Shown here: positions 22,889 to 34,228 of the stretch, in pieces
How the letters are laid out: every line of letters starts with the position of its first letter
Numbering within the stretch: position 1 is the stretch's first letter
NCBI GenBank assembly: GCA_034336665.1
Contig: CM067566.1
Location: 16,164,330-16,228,329, forward strand
DNA: 64,000 bases
Origin: Luscinia megarhynchos
Taxonomy: Eukaryota > Chordata > Aves > Passeriformes > Turdidae
Reading direction: 5' to 3'
Translations under genes and position numbers: made by a program
The notes under the pieces: model-generated
The model's database searches: none
Told to the model about the DNA's origin: nothing
Seen by the model: the letters and a program-made list of their open reading frames with translations, nothing else

Positions 22889-25800
22889 AATTTTGTTATT
22901 TACAATGTACTTATTCCTCCACCCATAATGCATGTTCTCTGCATAACAATTCAGAATAAAAACATTATAAACTGAAAAAAATGCAGATCTGACAAGGTAG
23001 TTTATTGCCTTTGGTCTGTGATTGCTGAAGTGAAGGAAATATTTGTCACAAGTATTTCTGCTACAGTTGTGAGAAGCCTTGTGGGATATTTTCTTAAATG
23101 CGGTTAAACTACAGCATGATTAAGATGAACTGTTACTTCATAAATATTCTTAGATGTAAAAAGTGTTGCTTGATAAAAAGGTCTAAACGTATGACAGAGA
23201 AATTATGAGAGAAAAAGGAATGTCCTTACTTCAAACAGCTTCCAGCATTTGCTGAACAATGAGCACCCTGAAGCCTTGTCCTTCAGCAGACCCTCAACTG
23301 CTTATCTTGTGGAGTTAGAGATAGGAAAGACCTCGAAGAGAGGAGTGAATGAGACTTCCCTTCAGCCAAGAATAACACAGGCAATGTACAGCAGCATCAG
23401 TGAATTCTGAATAATTAAGCACCAAGAGACTTCTTTCCATTGTGCTGAATGAATGGAATATGAGAAGAAACTTCTGCTCATCTTGCAGAGCAAAGATAAG
23501 AGCTCTTAAAAAAAGCCAAACCATCTCCTCACCTGGCCTCTCTACCATTGCACCCACTGAGATGAGCAGAAGACATTCCTAGTTTGAGAAAGGAATATTT
23601 CTCCACTGCTGGGTCACCCTTGGGTCAGCAGAAGGGCAAATGTTCAAGAACTGCCATTGAGGATTCTGTGTTTCAGGAGAGGTGCAACTTTCTATAAGTG
23701 CCATAGAGCTTCCTACTTTTTCTTTTCTCCTTAATGGCTAAAATGTAGGACAAGCAGATAAAAGCACACTTTTTTTTTTTTGCTTGTTTTTTAAATATTA
23801 CTTCAGCAATCCCTTTTTTGTTTTGCATTTATCTAGCTGACTCCTTTTACTCCAAATTCCTTTAGTTCTTGAAAAACCAAATTAGCTGCAAACGTGTCGT
23901 CTAATGGTTAAAATAAAGAGAAACAGAATGATGACTTTGGCAGAGTTATCATGGTGGAAGGGGGATTATCTAAATATCCTCTGTGTGTTTCCTTTCCTCT
24001 CTTAGTGCTAAGATTCAGAAACCACAACTTTGGCTTGATGATACAGAAATAAGAACAAGTAAACATGATAAAAGGGGAAAAGGAAAAAGGAGAACTGTGA
24101 AAAAGCTTGTTGGCATCACAATGAATGATATTACAGTTTTGTAACCCAGTCATGTTTGTTATTTATAAAATATAGTTTTAAAGAAACGTTTTAGAAATAA
24201 GCACAACTGTTGCATTAAAAACAGATATCCTTTTTGACTTCTAGTTCACTTCACAAGACTTCTTAAACTTGAGGGAAAATATATTATGCCTACTCTTTAC
24301 TAGACAAAGGTGAAATTTAAAAAGAACAAATTAATGCCATCTGTTTACAGTGTATCACACTTTGTGTTTCTATCTGTTGGTTCATAGTCATAACAGAATG
24401 TTAAATACTCATAGAATGGTGTACTTAACATCTGTGCCTGTTAGGGGTTATACCAATATACTTGACTTTGCTGTAGGTTTTTAGGAAATGTTTTGTTGTC
24501 TGTAAGGCATGGAATATGAAATATTTACTGTTTGAATCATTGTGAACTATTACGATAATGTAATATAAGTGTGTCTACCAGTGATTGCTGTAAAGGAGCC
24601 AGGTTTGCTATTCCTATGTTCTCTTCCATTCTTGTGTTCCCCTGTTTGCTGTTTTTGTACACTGATATAGATAAGACAGGTTTACTGGAGTGTAATATCA
24701 AAAAACCAAAATCATTCATTTCTTGGTGCATCTCAGAAGGAAGACACTACATTTCCTCTGCAAGAGATGGTAGATTTAAAATTAATTCCATTCATAAAGT
24801 AATTAAATAATTTGGTGGAATTCTTATTGTATAATTTGGTTGATACTAGTTTTCATAGAGGGGACAGAGATATTTTGAAAGTTCCTCTAATGGAAATCAA
24901 CTATAAATTTATTGTTAAGACCAAAATCAATTGCATACTTTACCAGAGTCAAAATATCCATACAGAGAAAATAAATCCTTCCTTCTGCATAACAGTTACA
25001 GCAGCATCCCAAGGTCAGTTCTACTACTGAATGCACAGTGGGACACATTGATAGTCTTAATTTAGAGAGAGATTTTCATCATTGGAAAATACAATAGCAC
25101 AGTTGGCTGCCTTATCCTACTCACACTGAACCCAATGGCTATGAGGTGATTTGGACTGGATTTATATTTTGAAATCATTCTTCCAGTTATGGCTTTGACA
25201 GTAGTATCACTTGATCTTTTACCAGATTGGGTTTGTTCATTTGTTTGTTCAGGGTTTTTTCTGAACTGGTGGGTTTATTTAAAATAGTATTGTTGGTCAG
25301 GATAATACTCCAGTTTTGTAAAGAGGTTTCTTTCAGAAGTGTGCTGCTGAATATACCAACACTTAACAAATATTTGCTTATTAGTTGTTCAATTTATGTA
25401 GGAACACAGGATTCTTTCTATACCCTGGGATTCAGCTTTAAAGTTCTTGGTCCTCTTTATGTCACAATTTCACAACATTTCCCATGAAAACAGTCTTTTG
25501 AGCATGATGACTTAAAAAACAGACAAGCTCTTTCTACAGAGGAAAGGAAGTATGCATACTCAGAACAACAAAGAAATTTTTAAGGATTTTTTTTCTAATA
25601 ACCTTGCATATATTTGAAAGATTGTGTGTTGAATAAATAGGAATAGACTTCATTTTAGACCTCCCGAGAACATGCCCAGCCCTGGCAAAAAAATCTACTA
25701 GGTTAGGTTCTGTGAAAAATAATATTTATTGTTAAAATATTTATTATTTTATTAATATTTTAAGTCACATTGATATAAAAATTAAAATATGCATATATGA

Positions 25801-26818
25801 ATTTATCAGGTTATTTTCAAAGTATATTGAAATATATATATTTTAATGCTACAGCATTTTTTTTTCCTTTGGTAACAGTTTTCATGTTTGTTTTGGAAGT
25901 TAATGGTGCAACATATGCTTCTGTCAGTAATATATCAACAAACTGTATTTATACTGAATTGTGTGTTCTCCTAGCCCACCACAGCTGAGGTCTGATTGAG
26001 CCTATAGCCTCAAGTCACTATAAACCAAACAATTATTTTTGAGACTAATGTGAATGTTTCCTAATGATTCACAACATTAAACTCTCACTTGGAAAGACAG
26101 CCAAAACTCCCTTTTTGTTGCTCAAGGCATAAAAATTCTGCGGAACATTTTTTAAAATGGTCGTGGGTGACCAAAATGCAATTTAAAACTTCAGTGGTCT
26201 TTGCTCAGGGTTGCTTTCTTACTTGTAATTGTTTCCAGAATGTTTGTTTGGAAATTTGTTAGATTATATATCACATGCAATAACTCTATAAGCCAAATTC
26301 ACTGCTGTAATACTTGGCACAGCAGTTGGTTATGCTTATTTCAACACCACTTAAAATAGTTAGTTCTTTATGTAAGCAAGAATAAAGGTGATTTCAGCCT
26401 ATGGTTCTCTTTTCCACATATAATAGCATTAAATGAGTTGTAGCAACAGATACTCCTAATAATATATTTTGCAATTTACTGTGGTCACTTTTTCTCCTTG
26501 CTAACTAAAGTAAGGGTCTTTCTTTTCATTTTGCCTTCCTTTCTTTCTTTTATTTAAATTATTTTTCGTACTTGCCCTTGACTTCAGATTATTTAAACAG
26601 AGAAGTCATTTATACATAGAATGTATGTGCTAGTTTTCTAACATCTTAATCTAATATAGCTGAGACAATATTGTAAAGTTTTTGATTTTACAGAACAGCA
26701 ACACCAGCAACATAAATATTAAATTTGAAATATTAATTTATTGAATAGAATTTATGTTCTCTATTACTGTTCTGAGCAACAATTGCATGTCTATGGTAAT
26801 TCTTTCTGAAGTAAAGTC
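22889..26818. other. AT-rich non-coding stretch
   Basis: No gene or named repeat is recognised. There is a T12 run at 23770-23781 and a very AT-rich, repetitive segment around 25710-25790 built of ATTTATT/AATATT units. The short open frames are not supported as genes. Confidence 0.55.
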
Positions 26819-26819
26819 T

Positions 26820-27085
26820 TCCTTTTCCTGGGGACCCCAGAAATGGACACAGCACTATAGATGTTTTTCAGCAATGCTGAGCAGATCACTTCCCTCTACC
26901 TGCTGACCACTTCCTTCATCAAGCAGCCCAAAATATTGTTGGTCTTTCTTGCCATGAGGATGCAATGCCAGCTAAGATCAGCTGTTTGTCAAACTGGCCT
27001 GTGAAAACTAGATGTCTGTGGATGACATAATTTTCCTTGCGTGATATTTTTCATCTCAGCCTGAGAAGATGCAGTGTGCTTACTG
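26820..27085 (-). mobile_element. CR1 non-LTR retrotransposon fragment, inverted
   Basis: Plus-strand phrases are the antisense of the CR1 ORF2 C-terminal region: 'cccagaaatggacacagcac', 'cagcaatgctgagcagatca', 'cttccctctacctgctgacc', 'cagcccaaaatattgttggt' and 'ttcttgccatgaggatgcaa'. These match the usual order of CR1 text read in reverse. The copy is diverged and shows small deletions, and both ends are truncated. No coding potential remains. Confidence 0.8.
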
Positions 27086-27243
27086 GAGTTTATTTCCTCT
27101 ATATAGAAAGTGACCAGACAGATAAGCCAGGTTGTAAGGATGGGTTGTAAGCCAGGTTTCACTCAGAGGTAGCTATAATTTTTTCACAGGACCCCATAGA
27201 TTTCTGTGTTTTGGGTATGTGTCTAAAACAGTCTTAACAAGCC

Positions 27244-27655
27244 ACCGGTGTTTTGGTTATTGTTGAACAATCGAGCAGAAACAGCAACAAAGTTTTCCCT
27301 TTTTGCTATACTGTCATCCCAGCGAGTAGGCAAGAGTGGACAAGTGTTTCAGAAGGGACACCTGGAATACTGACCTATATTGGCCAAAGTATTCCATTCC
27401 ATATACTGTCATGCTCAGCAACAAACACTGAGGGGAGGTGGTTTCGAGGTAGGTAAAAGTTGCTTGGAGGCTGTTTGGGCGTCAGTCTGCTTATGGAGGT
27501 GACTGCCTTTGCACAATTTTGTCATTCCTGTTTCCTTCATGTATTCAACTATCTTTATCTTGACTTACTCTATTTTTCTCTTCCTGTCCCAGTGAGGCTG
27601 AGGGTGTGAGCAAATAGCTGGGTCATGCTTAACTTGCTGGCCTGGACTCTGAACA
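27244..27655 (+). mobile_element. avian endogenous retrovirus LTR, truncated solo copy
   Basis: The segment follows an avian (ERVL-like) LTR: it opens with 'ccggtgttttggttattgtt', passes 'tattggccaaagtattccat' and 'actgtcatgctcagcaacaa', continues with 'ggctgtttgggcgtcagtct' and 'gcacaattttgtcattcctg', and closes with 'gtgaggctgagggtgtgagc' and 'gtcatgcttaacttgctggc'. The usual AATAAA-like hexamer after the 'catgctcagc' phrase reads AACAAA here. The 5' part of the LTR is missing, no internal viral genes flank it, and no target duplication is seen. It is an old, inert remnant. Confidence 0.7.
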
Positions 27656-28326
27656 CACCTCAAATGTCCATACTGTAAGTCTGCATTTCCCATCCCTGCT
27701 ACATTCTTGATTTCCAGGCAAAAAAAGGTTTAGATAGTTAGATTCAATAGTTTCTGATACACTAATAACATGCTGCTAAGAGCATGGGGTTTCCAACTGT
27801 ACAGACATTTTATATGAAAATACCTTCCAATAAGGAAGAGCCAGATCTTTTAATCAAAACTAATCCTAAACATTTAGTGTGAGCAACCAGCAGATCAATT
27901 TTGTGCACTATCAGCCAAGACAATTTACCTTCTCTGTCAAAACAACTAAAATTGTAGGCAATTCACTAATGTGATTTGCATATCTTTTCAGACTATGCAA
28001 AATAAGTTAACTATGTATTATTCATAATAATCTACTGCAGAAGCATTATTGTCAAGTAGACACTCTGTTGATCTAGCACTGTCATGTTCATTTCCAATCT
28101 AATATTTCTAATACAAACCTCAGTAATTCTTGGTTCAAAAAAAAAGTTATAAAAGGGGCACTTACCTTTAGAAATCTAGAATTACAGTAACCTGGAGATA
28201 GAAATTTGGTTAAACAGTGTTACTAGTCCCAAAGCTGTGCAATAAAAGTTATGAAGAAAATAAACAAAATTTATATGTTTTAATGCAAGAGAAATCTGCA
28301 ATACTTTTTGTCACTTTATTGGTGAA
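27656..28326. other. AT-rich sequence, nothing recognised
   Basis: No repeat family, exon or RNA is supported in this stretch. Confidence 0.55.
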
Positions 28327-28384
28327 GGAATTTTGAGCTGAAGGGAAGTAATTCAAAGGAGTTTTTAGCTGAAGGAAAGTAAAG
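28327..28384. repeat. imperfect tandem duplication, about 30 bp x 2
   Basis: Copy 1 (28327-28357) and copy 2 (28358-28384) share GGA, a T-rich stretch, AGCTGAAGG and AAGTAA in the same order with several substitutions and a short length difference. No function is implied. Confidence 0.65.
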
Positions 28385-31300
28385 CCTATTAAATCCAGAG
28401 TTTTGTATGTGTAGCCAATTGGGTCAGGAAATTTTACAAGCAAAGAAAGATAAGTCTTTCTTCTTGAAAGTTGTACTCGGGGCAGCTCACCTGAGAATAG
28501 CTCTTTTTGAACAACAGGTAAACAATACTTTCAAGCACCTTTTAAAAACTTTTAGATTATTTTAGAGCTATCTACACCTTAAAATAAGGGAATTCGATAT
28601 AAAAATTAACACTTTCTACAAAAATACAAATGAAACGTGAAACAAGTAGAGCCAAGCCAGAGTTGAAAATTGGTAGTACAAAATCCTATTGTGAAATAAG
28701 GTTTAATAGAAGTCAGTCAAGTGCAGAGTAGAAAAGATTTGGTAAGTATTCCTCTGAATAACAAAGGTGAGATTTACAGCTCTTTTGATGTATCTTATTT
28801 CATGAGATATTCACTATAAACATGTTCTCATTCTTTATTACAAATTACTTTTCTGCAAAGGATTTGGTTTCCAAAAATCATACAGGATACACTTATTCAT
28901 ACGTGGTATTAATTTATTAAATTTCTGTGAGAACAACTGTAGTAGAATGTATTCCCTTATATACCTCATATAAAATGGAAAAAGAATATAAAATTTGAAT
29001 ATAAATTATGACTGGTTTCCACCTTAATTGAGAATGCCGTGTTTAAATAATAACTATGAATAAAATTGTAACAGGTTTCTGCCTAAGACAAGGAAGATAG
29101 CAACACATATAAAATATCCTCATAGGTCCAAGTGCTACGTATCACTTGCTGTATTATATTTTCTAATGAACTTGCATTTGCATTACTCCTTATAAAGATT
29201 AGCTCCCTTTCTTACCACTCTGAAAATTTCTGCTACTCACCATAAGCTTTGAATTCCATCTACTCAAAGGTGACAGGGAAAGAACACTTTTCTTAAGAAC
29301 AATGAACAAATGCATTTATATAAACAGTCATCTGTCTATTAAGTATAGAACATGTGATAAGTTCAAAGACTCTATTTCTAAGGCTGCTAACACAAGTTCT
29401 TTTCTCAGGGTTGTGCTTTCTGGAGAATTTACTCAATGCAACATGTGTGGCTGGGATTGAGCTAATCTCCATCACAGCACTCTCTATGGTGCTCTGATTT
29501 CCATTTGTTGCCAGAAGAGTGAGGTTAACACAAATATTCAGATGTTCTCTTTCTCTATTAAACTGTCTTGCCTCAATGCACAAATCTCCTGTCCTACCTT
29601 CTATTTTCTTCTATTCTCAAAGAAGATTTTCTTGGTGCAGCTGAGTGGGTGTTGGCCAGGATCAAACTGCCAGAGTTGCATGATTTTTAACTGATCTGTA
29701 AATATTCTATGGTGGAAGAAGAATAATACCTCCACACATAAACAGAGTGGAAAAGGAAAGTGCTTCAAGTTATTAAGCTGTTATCTTGACTTCAACACTA
29801 TTTTAAGCCAGGCAATGAATTTTGATATAGAGAATCATTTAGAATATGAACTTAAATAGAGTAGGACACATTTTCAACATGATTTTATGAAGTCTATATT
29901 ATATCAAATAGTATCACTTTTTCTGATAAGATTTTCTTGATAGCTTAATGCTGTGGAATCAATCTAGTTAAATTTAGGTACAGAAATTAGATAGAAATTA
30001 GAATGTGCACCCCATAGGAGTTCTTATTTCAAGTAGAAATGTCAGGATTTATATGAGTGCTACAAAACAGAGAAGGAAATAGGTGAGAGATTTTGTAATT
30101 TTGGACTGTATTGGCTAGGACTTTAATACAAAAGATGATAGGATCATTGTGTAGGATGAATTGAGAGTGTTGAATAGTGCAAAATAGAATGAAATTTAAT
30201 AATATAAATTAAAAAGATGTGCATTTTTCTATTTTCTGGGGAGAGGTTTACAGGCTTCCATGGGTTTGCTTTTCATGAGAAGAGAGTATGATGACATTGC
30301 AAAACAATTTTGGAGGATAAATACCAAGATACTGATGAACTTTTGGGTTACAAAATAACAGCAGCACAAGATCAAAAACATTACAAATTAGTTGTGAATA
30401 TATTTTGGTGACAAATTGGAAGACAGTTTCTAACAATGTGAAGAGTGATATTCTGTAAGTGTTTCAATTATGTAATAAAAATCTTAATGAGTTCAAGACC
30501 AAGTTTATACGCTTATGAAAAGGAAGAAAATAAGTAAGAAATAAAATGTACAGAGTCTTCATATATCAAATCTAAGCCAAGGGGTTTGATTTAAAATATG
30601 GGACATTGGTGTCATAATCAAAAAATATTAGAAGATGGTATAAACGAGTGTATAGCATAATCTACTTCCTCAGTTTTATTCAATACTCATCAATATAATA
30701 CTTTATAGATATTATTATTTTTACTGTGGTACTGAGAAGGTGAGAGGAAGTATCAGGAATTCTCTTAACTACATATGCACTAAGAGCCTAATGTAGTACT
30801 TTTTCAAATTTCTAAGAAAACTAAGAAAATATGAGCACAAGCAGTTGAAAAAGTGATTCTGTGAGATATTGCCTAGTTCAACTTTGTTTTATTTTTAGGT
30901 TTCTCAGAATAGATGTCTCTTTGGAAAGACTTACCCAGTTGTTACCTAAGGGACAAGTAGATTTTGGAGTTTAAGTATAACAGATGATTTTACTCATAGT
31001 CTAAACAATTTTAAAAATGCTATAATCACTCAGAATGGTTTAAATACATTAAAGGTAAATCATCTTTGAGAGATAGAAGTTATTAATTTCGTCAAACACT
31101 TCTTGCCAACATTTACATACAGATAAGGAAATATGTTTGTCTTACTTGAACTTCACATTCCAGTCAGAATATCCGTGAAGAGAGACGGCAAAAGGGAAAA
31201 AGTACATCCTGATGGCTAGAGAGGCATTCACAAAGAGGCATATCTCTCTAATGCTATGCAGAAATTGAAAAAAGTGCTTTACTTACCCTTTCTCAATTCC

Positions 31301-31574
31301 GTTTTTGTTCCTAAAATATTCCATTTTGTACCAGTACAAAGGATAAATAAAATGTGTACACGTTTAAAGGTTACCAGTCATGTAAAAGACCCACCAATAC
31401 CTGTATTGGGTCTGACTGAGATGGGGTTCATTTTCCCTTAGCAGCTCTCACAGTACTGTTCAAATTCAATACAATGCCACCACAAAAACAAACCAGCCAA
31501 CCAAGCCAACCAAAGGAAAAAAACCATAAAAAATCCGTTAGAATTAAACATTGCTTAAACTTTTCAATTTCTTC
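28385..31574. other. AT-rich non-coding stretch
   Basis: No gene or named repeat is recognised. At about 31474-31530 an A/C-rich tract with CCAACCAAGCCAACCAAA units precedes the poly(T) run. The open frames at 29293-29583 (minus, 96 codons) and elsewhere are unsupported. Confidence 0.55.
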
Positions 31575-31598
31575 TTTTTTTTTTTTTTTTTTTTTTTT
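31575..31598. repeat. poly(T) run, T24
   Basis: Twenty-four consecutive T residues, the longest homopolymer I noticed in the window. It could be the tail of a minus-strand retroposed sequence lying to its right, but I recognise no such sequence and no target duplication. It is likely to vary in length and to be prone to assembly error. Confidence 0.9.
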
Positions 31599-32282
31599 CT
31601 CCCTAAGCACAGATTTGCAAAGGGAAATATTTGGGGTTCCTAAAAGTCTGCCTGGGATGTCTACTATTCAGTAGGAGTACTCAAACAGCTACACAGTAAT
31701 TACTAAATTTGTAAGCATGTGCATCACTGGTCTCAGGACTGCTCAAGCATAACACTTAGGCTTGCCAGTAGTTTGAAATTCTCTGAGACCAGTGCTATAG
31801 ATCTGTCTTTTAGAAGACATTATCTGCCTTCTGATCTAGCTTATGGCACTAAATTACCTGCTCTGCTCGGGGAAGTAGTGGAGTAGGGAGTGAAGGAGTG
31901 AAGTTGAGCCTAGGCAAAAAAAGACAAGGGTGGGGGAAGGTGCTTTAAATTTTGTCTTTTATTTCTCACTATTTTCTTCTATTTTAAATGGCAATAAATT
32001 AAATCAATAAGACAAGTCTGTTTTTCCCATGACAGTAATTGGTAGGTGATCTTTCTGTCTTTATCCTGACCGAGAAGTTTTTTCATGTTATTTTCTCCCC
32101 CTGCCCTGGGGAGGAGGGGGGTGAGAGAGCAGATAGGTGGGCACCTGGCAGCCAGCCAAGGCCAGCCCCCTCCAAACTTAAACTCAGATATGAATGATTT
32201 CTGAAACTCATCATTGTTGTGGATTTCAGGTTTTTTTTCCCAAAGCAGGACAGATCAAAGGCCCTGAAGCTGTTAAGTGTGA
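31599..32282. other. unassigned sequence between poly(T) run and hexanucleotide array
   Basis: Nothing is recognised except a short G-rich stretch (ggggaggaggggggtgagag near 32106-32125) of the kind that can form G-quadruplexes. No gene. Confidence 0.5.
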
Positions 32283-32688
32283 TCTATCCATATCTATATC
32301 ATCTATATCTATATCTATATCTATATCTATATCTATATCTATATCTATATCTATATCTATATCTATATCTATATCTATATCTATATCTATATCTATATCT
32401 ATATCTATATCTAATCTATATCTAATCTATGTATCTAGCTATATCTACATCTATATCTATATCTAATCTATATCTATCATCTATATCATATATCTATATC
32501 TATATCTAATCTATATATCTAGCTATATCTACATCTATATCTATCTATATCTATATAATCTATATAATCTATATATGTATCTATCTACATCTATATCTAT
32601 ATCTAATCTATATCTATCATCTATATCATATATCTATATCTATATCTATCTATATCTAATCTATATCTATATGTATCTATAGCTTGCA
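32283..32688. repeat. (TATATC)n hexanucleotide microsatellite with higher-order structure
   Basis: About 400 bp of TATATC/CTATAT hexamers. The run from about 32301 to 32412 is essentially pure (roughly 18 units). The rest carries interruptions (TCTAATC, CTAGCTA, CTACAT, CTATCAT). A 67-bp stretch at 32442-32508 recurs exactly at 32582-32648, an offset of 140 bp, so the degenerate half itself contains a higher-order repeat. On the plus strand the array reads as Ile-Ser or Tyr-Leu repeats, which are artefacts, not proteins. Length is probably polymorphic. Confidence 0.97.
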
Positions 32689-34134
32689 CATGATTCACAT
32701 GCAAGTGTTTATCAAAGGTATTCAACAGACTGTTAATTGTACTCTGGAATAGTAAACATGCAGATACTGACTGTCTTAAATAGGCTTTTCCTAAAATAAA
32801 AAATTCACACTCACTGAAAATGCATACTTGAATTTGATTTAACCCATGGTTTTACCTAAAGATGCATAATTTTTTATTTAAAAAAATTAAGGCGTTTTGG
32901 AAGAAAAAAAATGGCAAAGATAATTTTACACAGCAGGAAGATCCTTCACTATGTGAAATAAATGAGAGAACTATTATCTATTTAGGTGAATGGCTACTTA
33001 GACTCAAATTTGCAGCAGAGTAAATTCAGCACATTTTGTTTAGTACTTAGCAGAGCCTGAAAAACTGAGCTTTTCCATGAGGCACAAAGATAAAAAACAT
33101 ACATTTTTAATTAAAATCTAGACATCTTCATTAGAAAAGGTGTTTTCGTGGTCCCAGAGTGTTCTTATCTAAATAGGATTATATCAATTCTCCTCAGCTA
33201 GAATTTCAGGATAGGTGTGGCAAGATCTTAAGTGACAATGATGGGGTGAAGTAAAAAGCAAAAATGCTCACAGCAAGTTTTGTCACCCTAAGAAAAACGT
33301 GAGAAGTCCAAGTGTTATTTGAATACTTTTATTTCTTCAGATAAATTGATTTTTCTTTTACACAGCTTTCAGTATGACAAAATATACTTTTTAAAATATG
33401 TATTTCTTATTTGTGCCATCAAAGTAAGCCCAAAGGAAATTTCTATTAATTTTTGAAAATTACTGGGTTTTACATTTTTATCTTATCACTCATAAAATAG
33501 GTTTGGGTTGAATATAATTTTTTTCTGAAATAAAACTCTCAATGACTTGCAAGCGTTCATTTGAGCTTTTTTTCCCATGTCTCTTAGTCTTGTTCTTTCC
33601 CAGCACAATATTATTAACTTGGAAGGGAGGCAAAAATTATACTCTTGGTTTTAACAAAGTGAAGTAATTGTAGTATTAAAACCCCAACACTGGAAAAACA
33701 AGATCACTTGTGTCCATTTTTCTAGTTCAGTTAAAGCTTGGTAGCAAAACTAAAGTGTTGCAGTACATCACACCAATCTTTCTCTGATCAGAACAAATTT
33801 TTGAGTTTTCTATGCAATCATTTTTTGTGATTTAGAAGAAAATTATTTTAGTCTTAGAAAAAAATTAAGATTAATCCTGGGAACTCTCATTATCCTGAGT
33901 GCAGAGAGATCTTCACTTCTGATAATTTCTTTGCCTCCTTTCTCTTCTTAATCTTTTTAGCCACCAAAAAAAATTACATATCCTGGGTGAAATTCAAGAC
34001 TTCTGGTAAGAAAGTTTTCAATTTACTATATTCACCTGTATCTTATTGAAAATTCTAATTGTGTAATGCTACCCTGCATTGTAAAGCTACCCCAAAGGGC
34101 AGGTGTAGAAGTAGGCAAGAAAAGAAAACCATTA
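32689..34134. other. AT-rich sequence, nothing recognised
   Basis: Many A and T homopolymer stretches of 6-9 bp. No exon, RNA or repeat family is supported. Confidence 0.55.
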
Positions 34135-34228
34135 ACAGAAGAAAGGAAGACATTAAGAAAATTAGAAAATAGTAATTTGAACACAGAAGAAAGGAAGACA
34201 TTAAGAAAATTAGAAAATAGTAATTTGA
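34135..34228. repeat. perfect tandem duplication, 46 identical bp at 48-bp period
   Basis: 34135-34180 and 34183-34228 are identical over 46 bp (start ACAGAAGAAAGG, end AATAGTAATTTGA), separated by the dinucleotide ac. Identity between copies in otherwise diverged neutral-looking sequence suggests a recent event. On the minus strand it makes a duplicated peptide inside a 96-codon open frame (34322-34032), which I take as chance. Confidence 0.97.

Noticed and set aside
32194..32466. Plus-strand frames encoding long Ile-Ser and Tyr-Leu repeats.
   Set aside because: They are translations of the (TATATC)n microsatellite and have no coding meaning.
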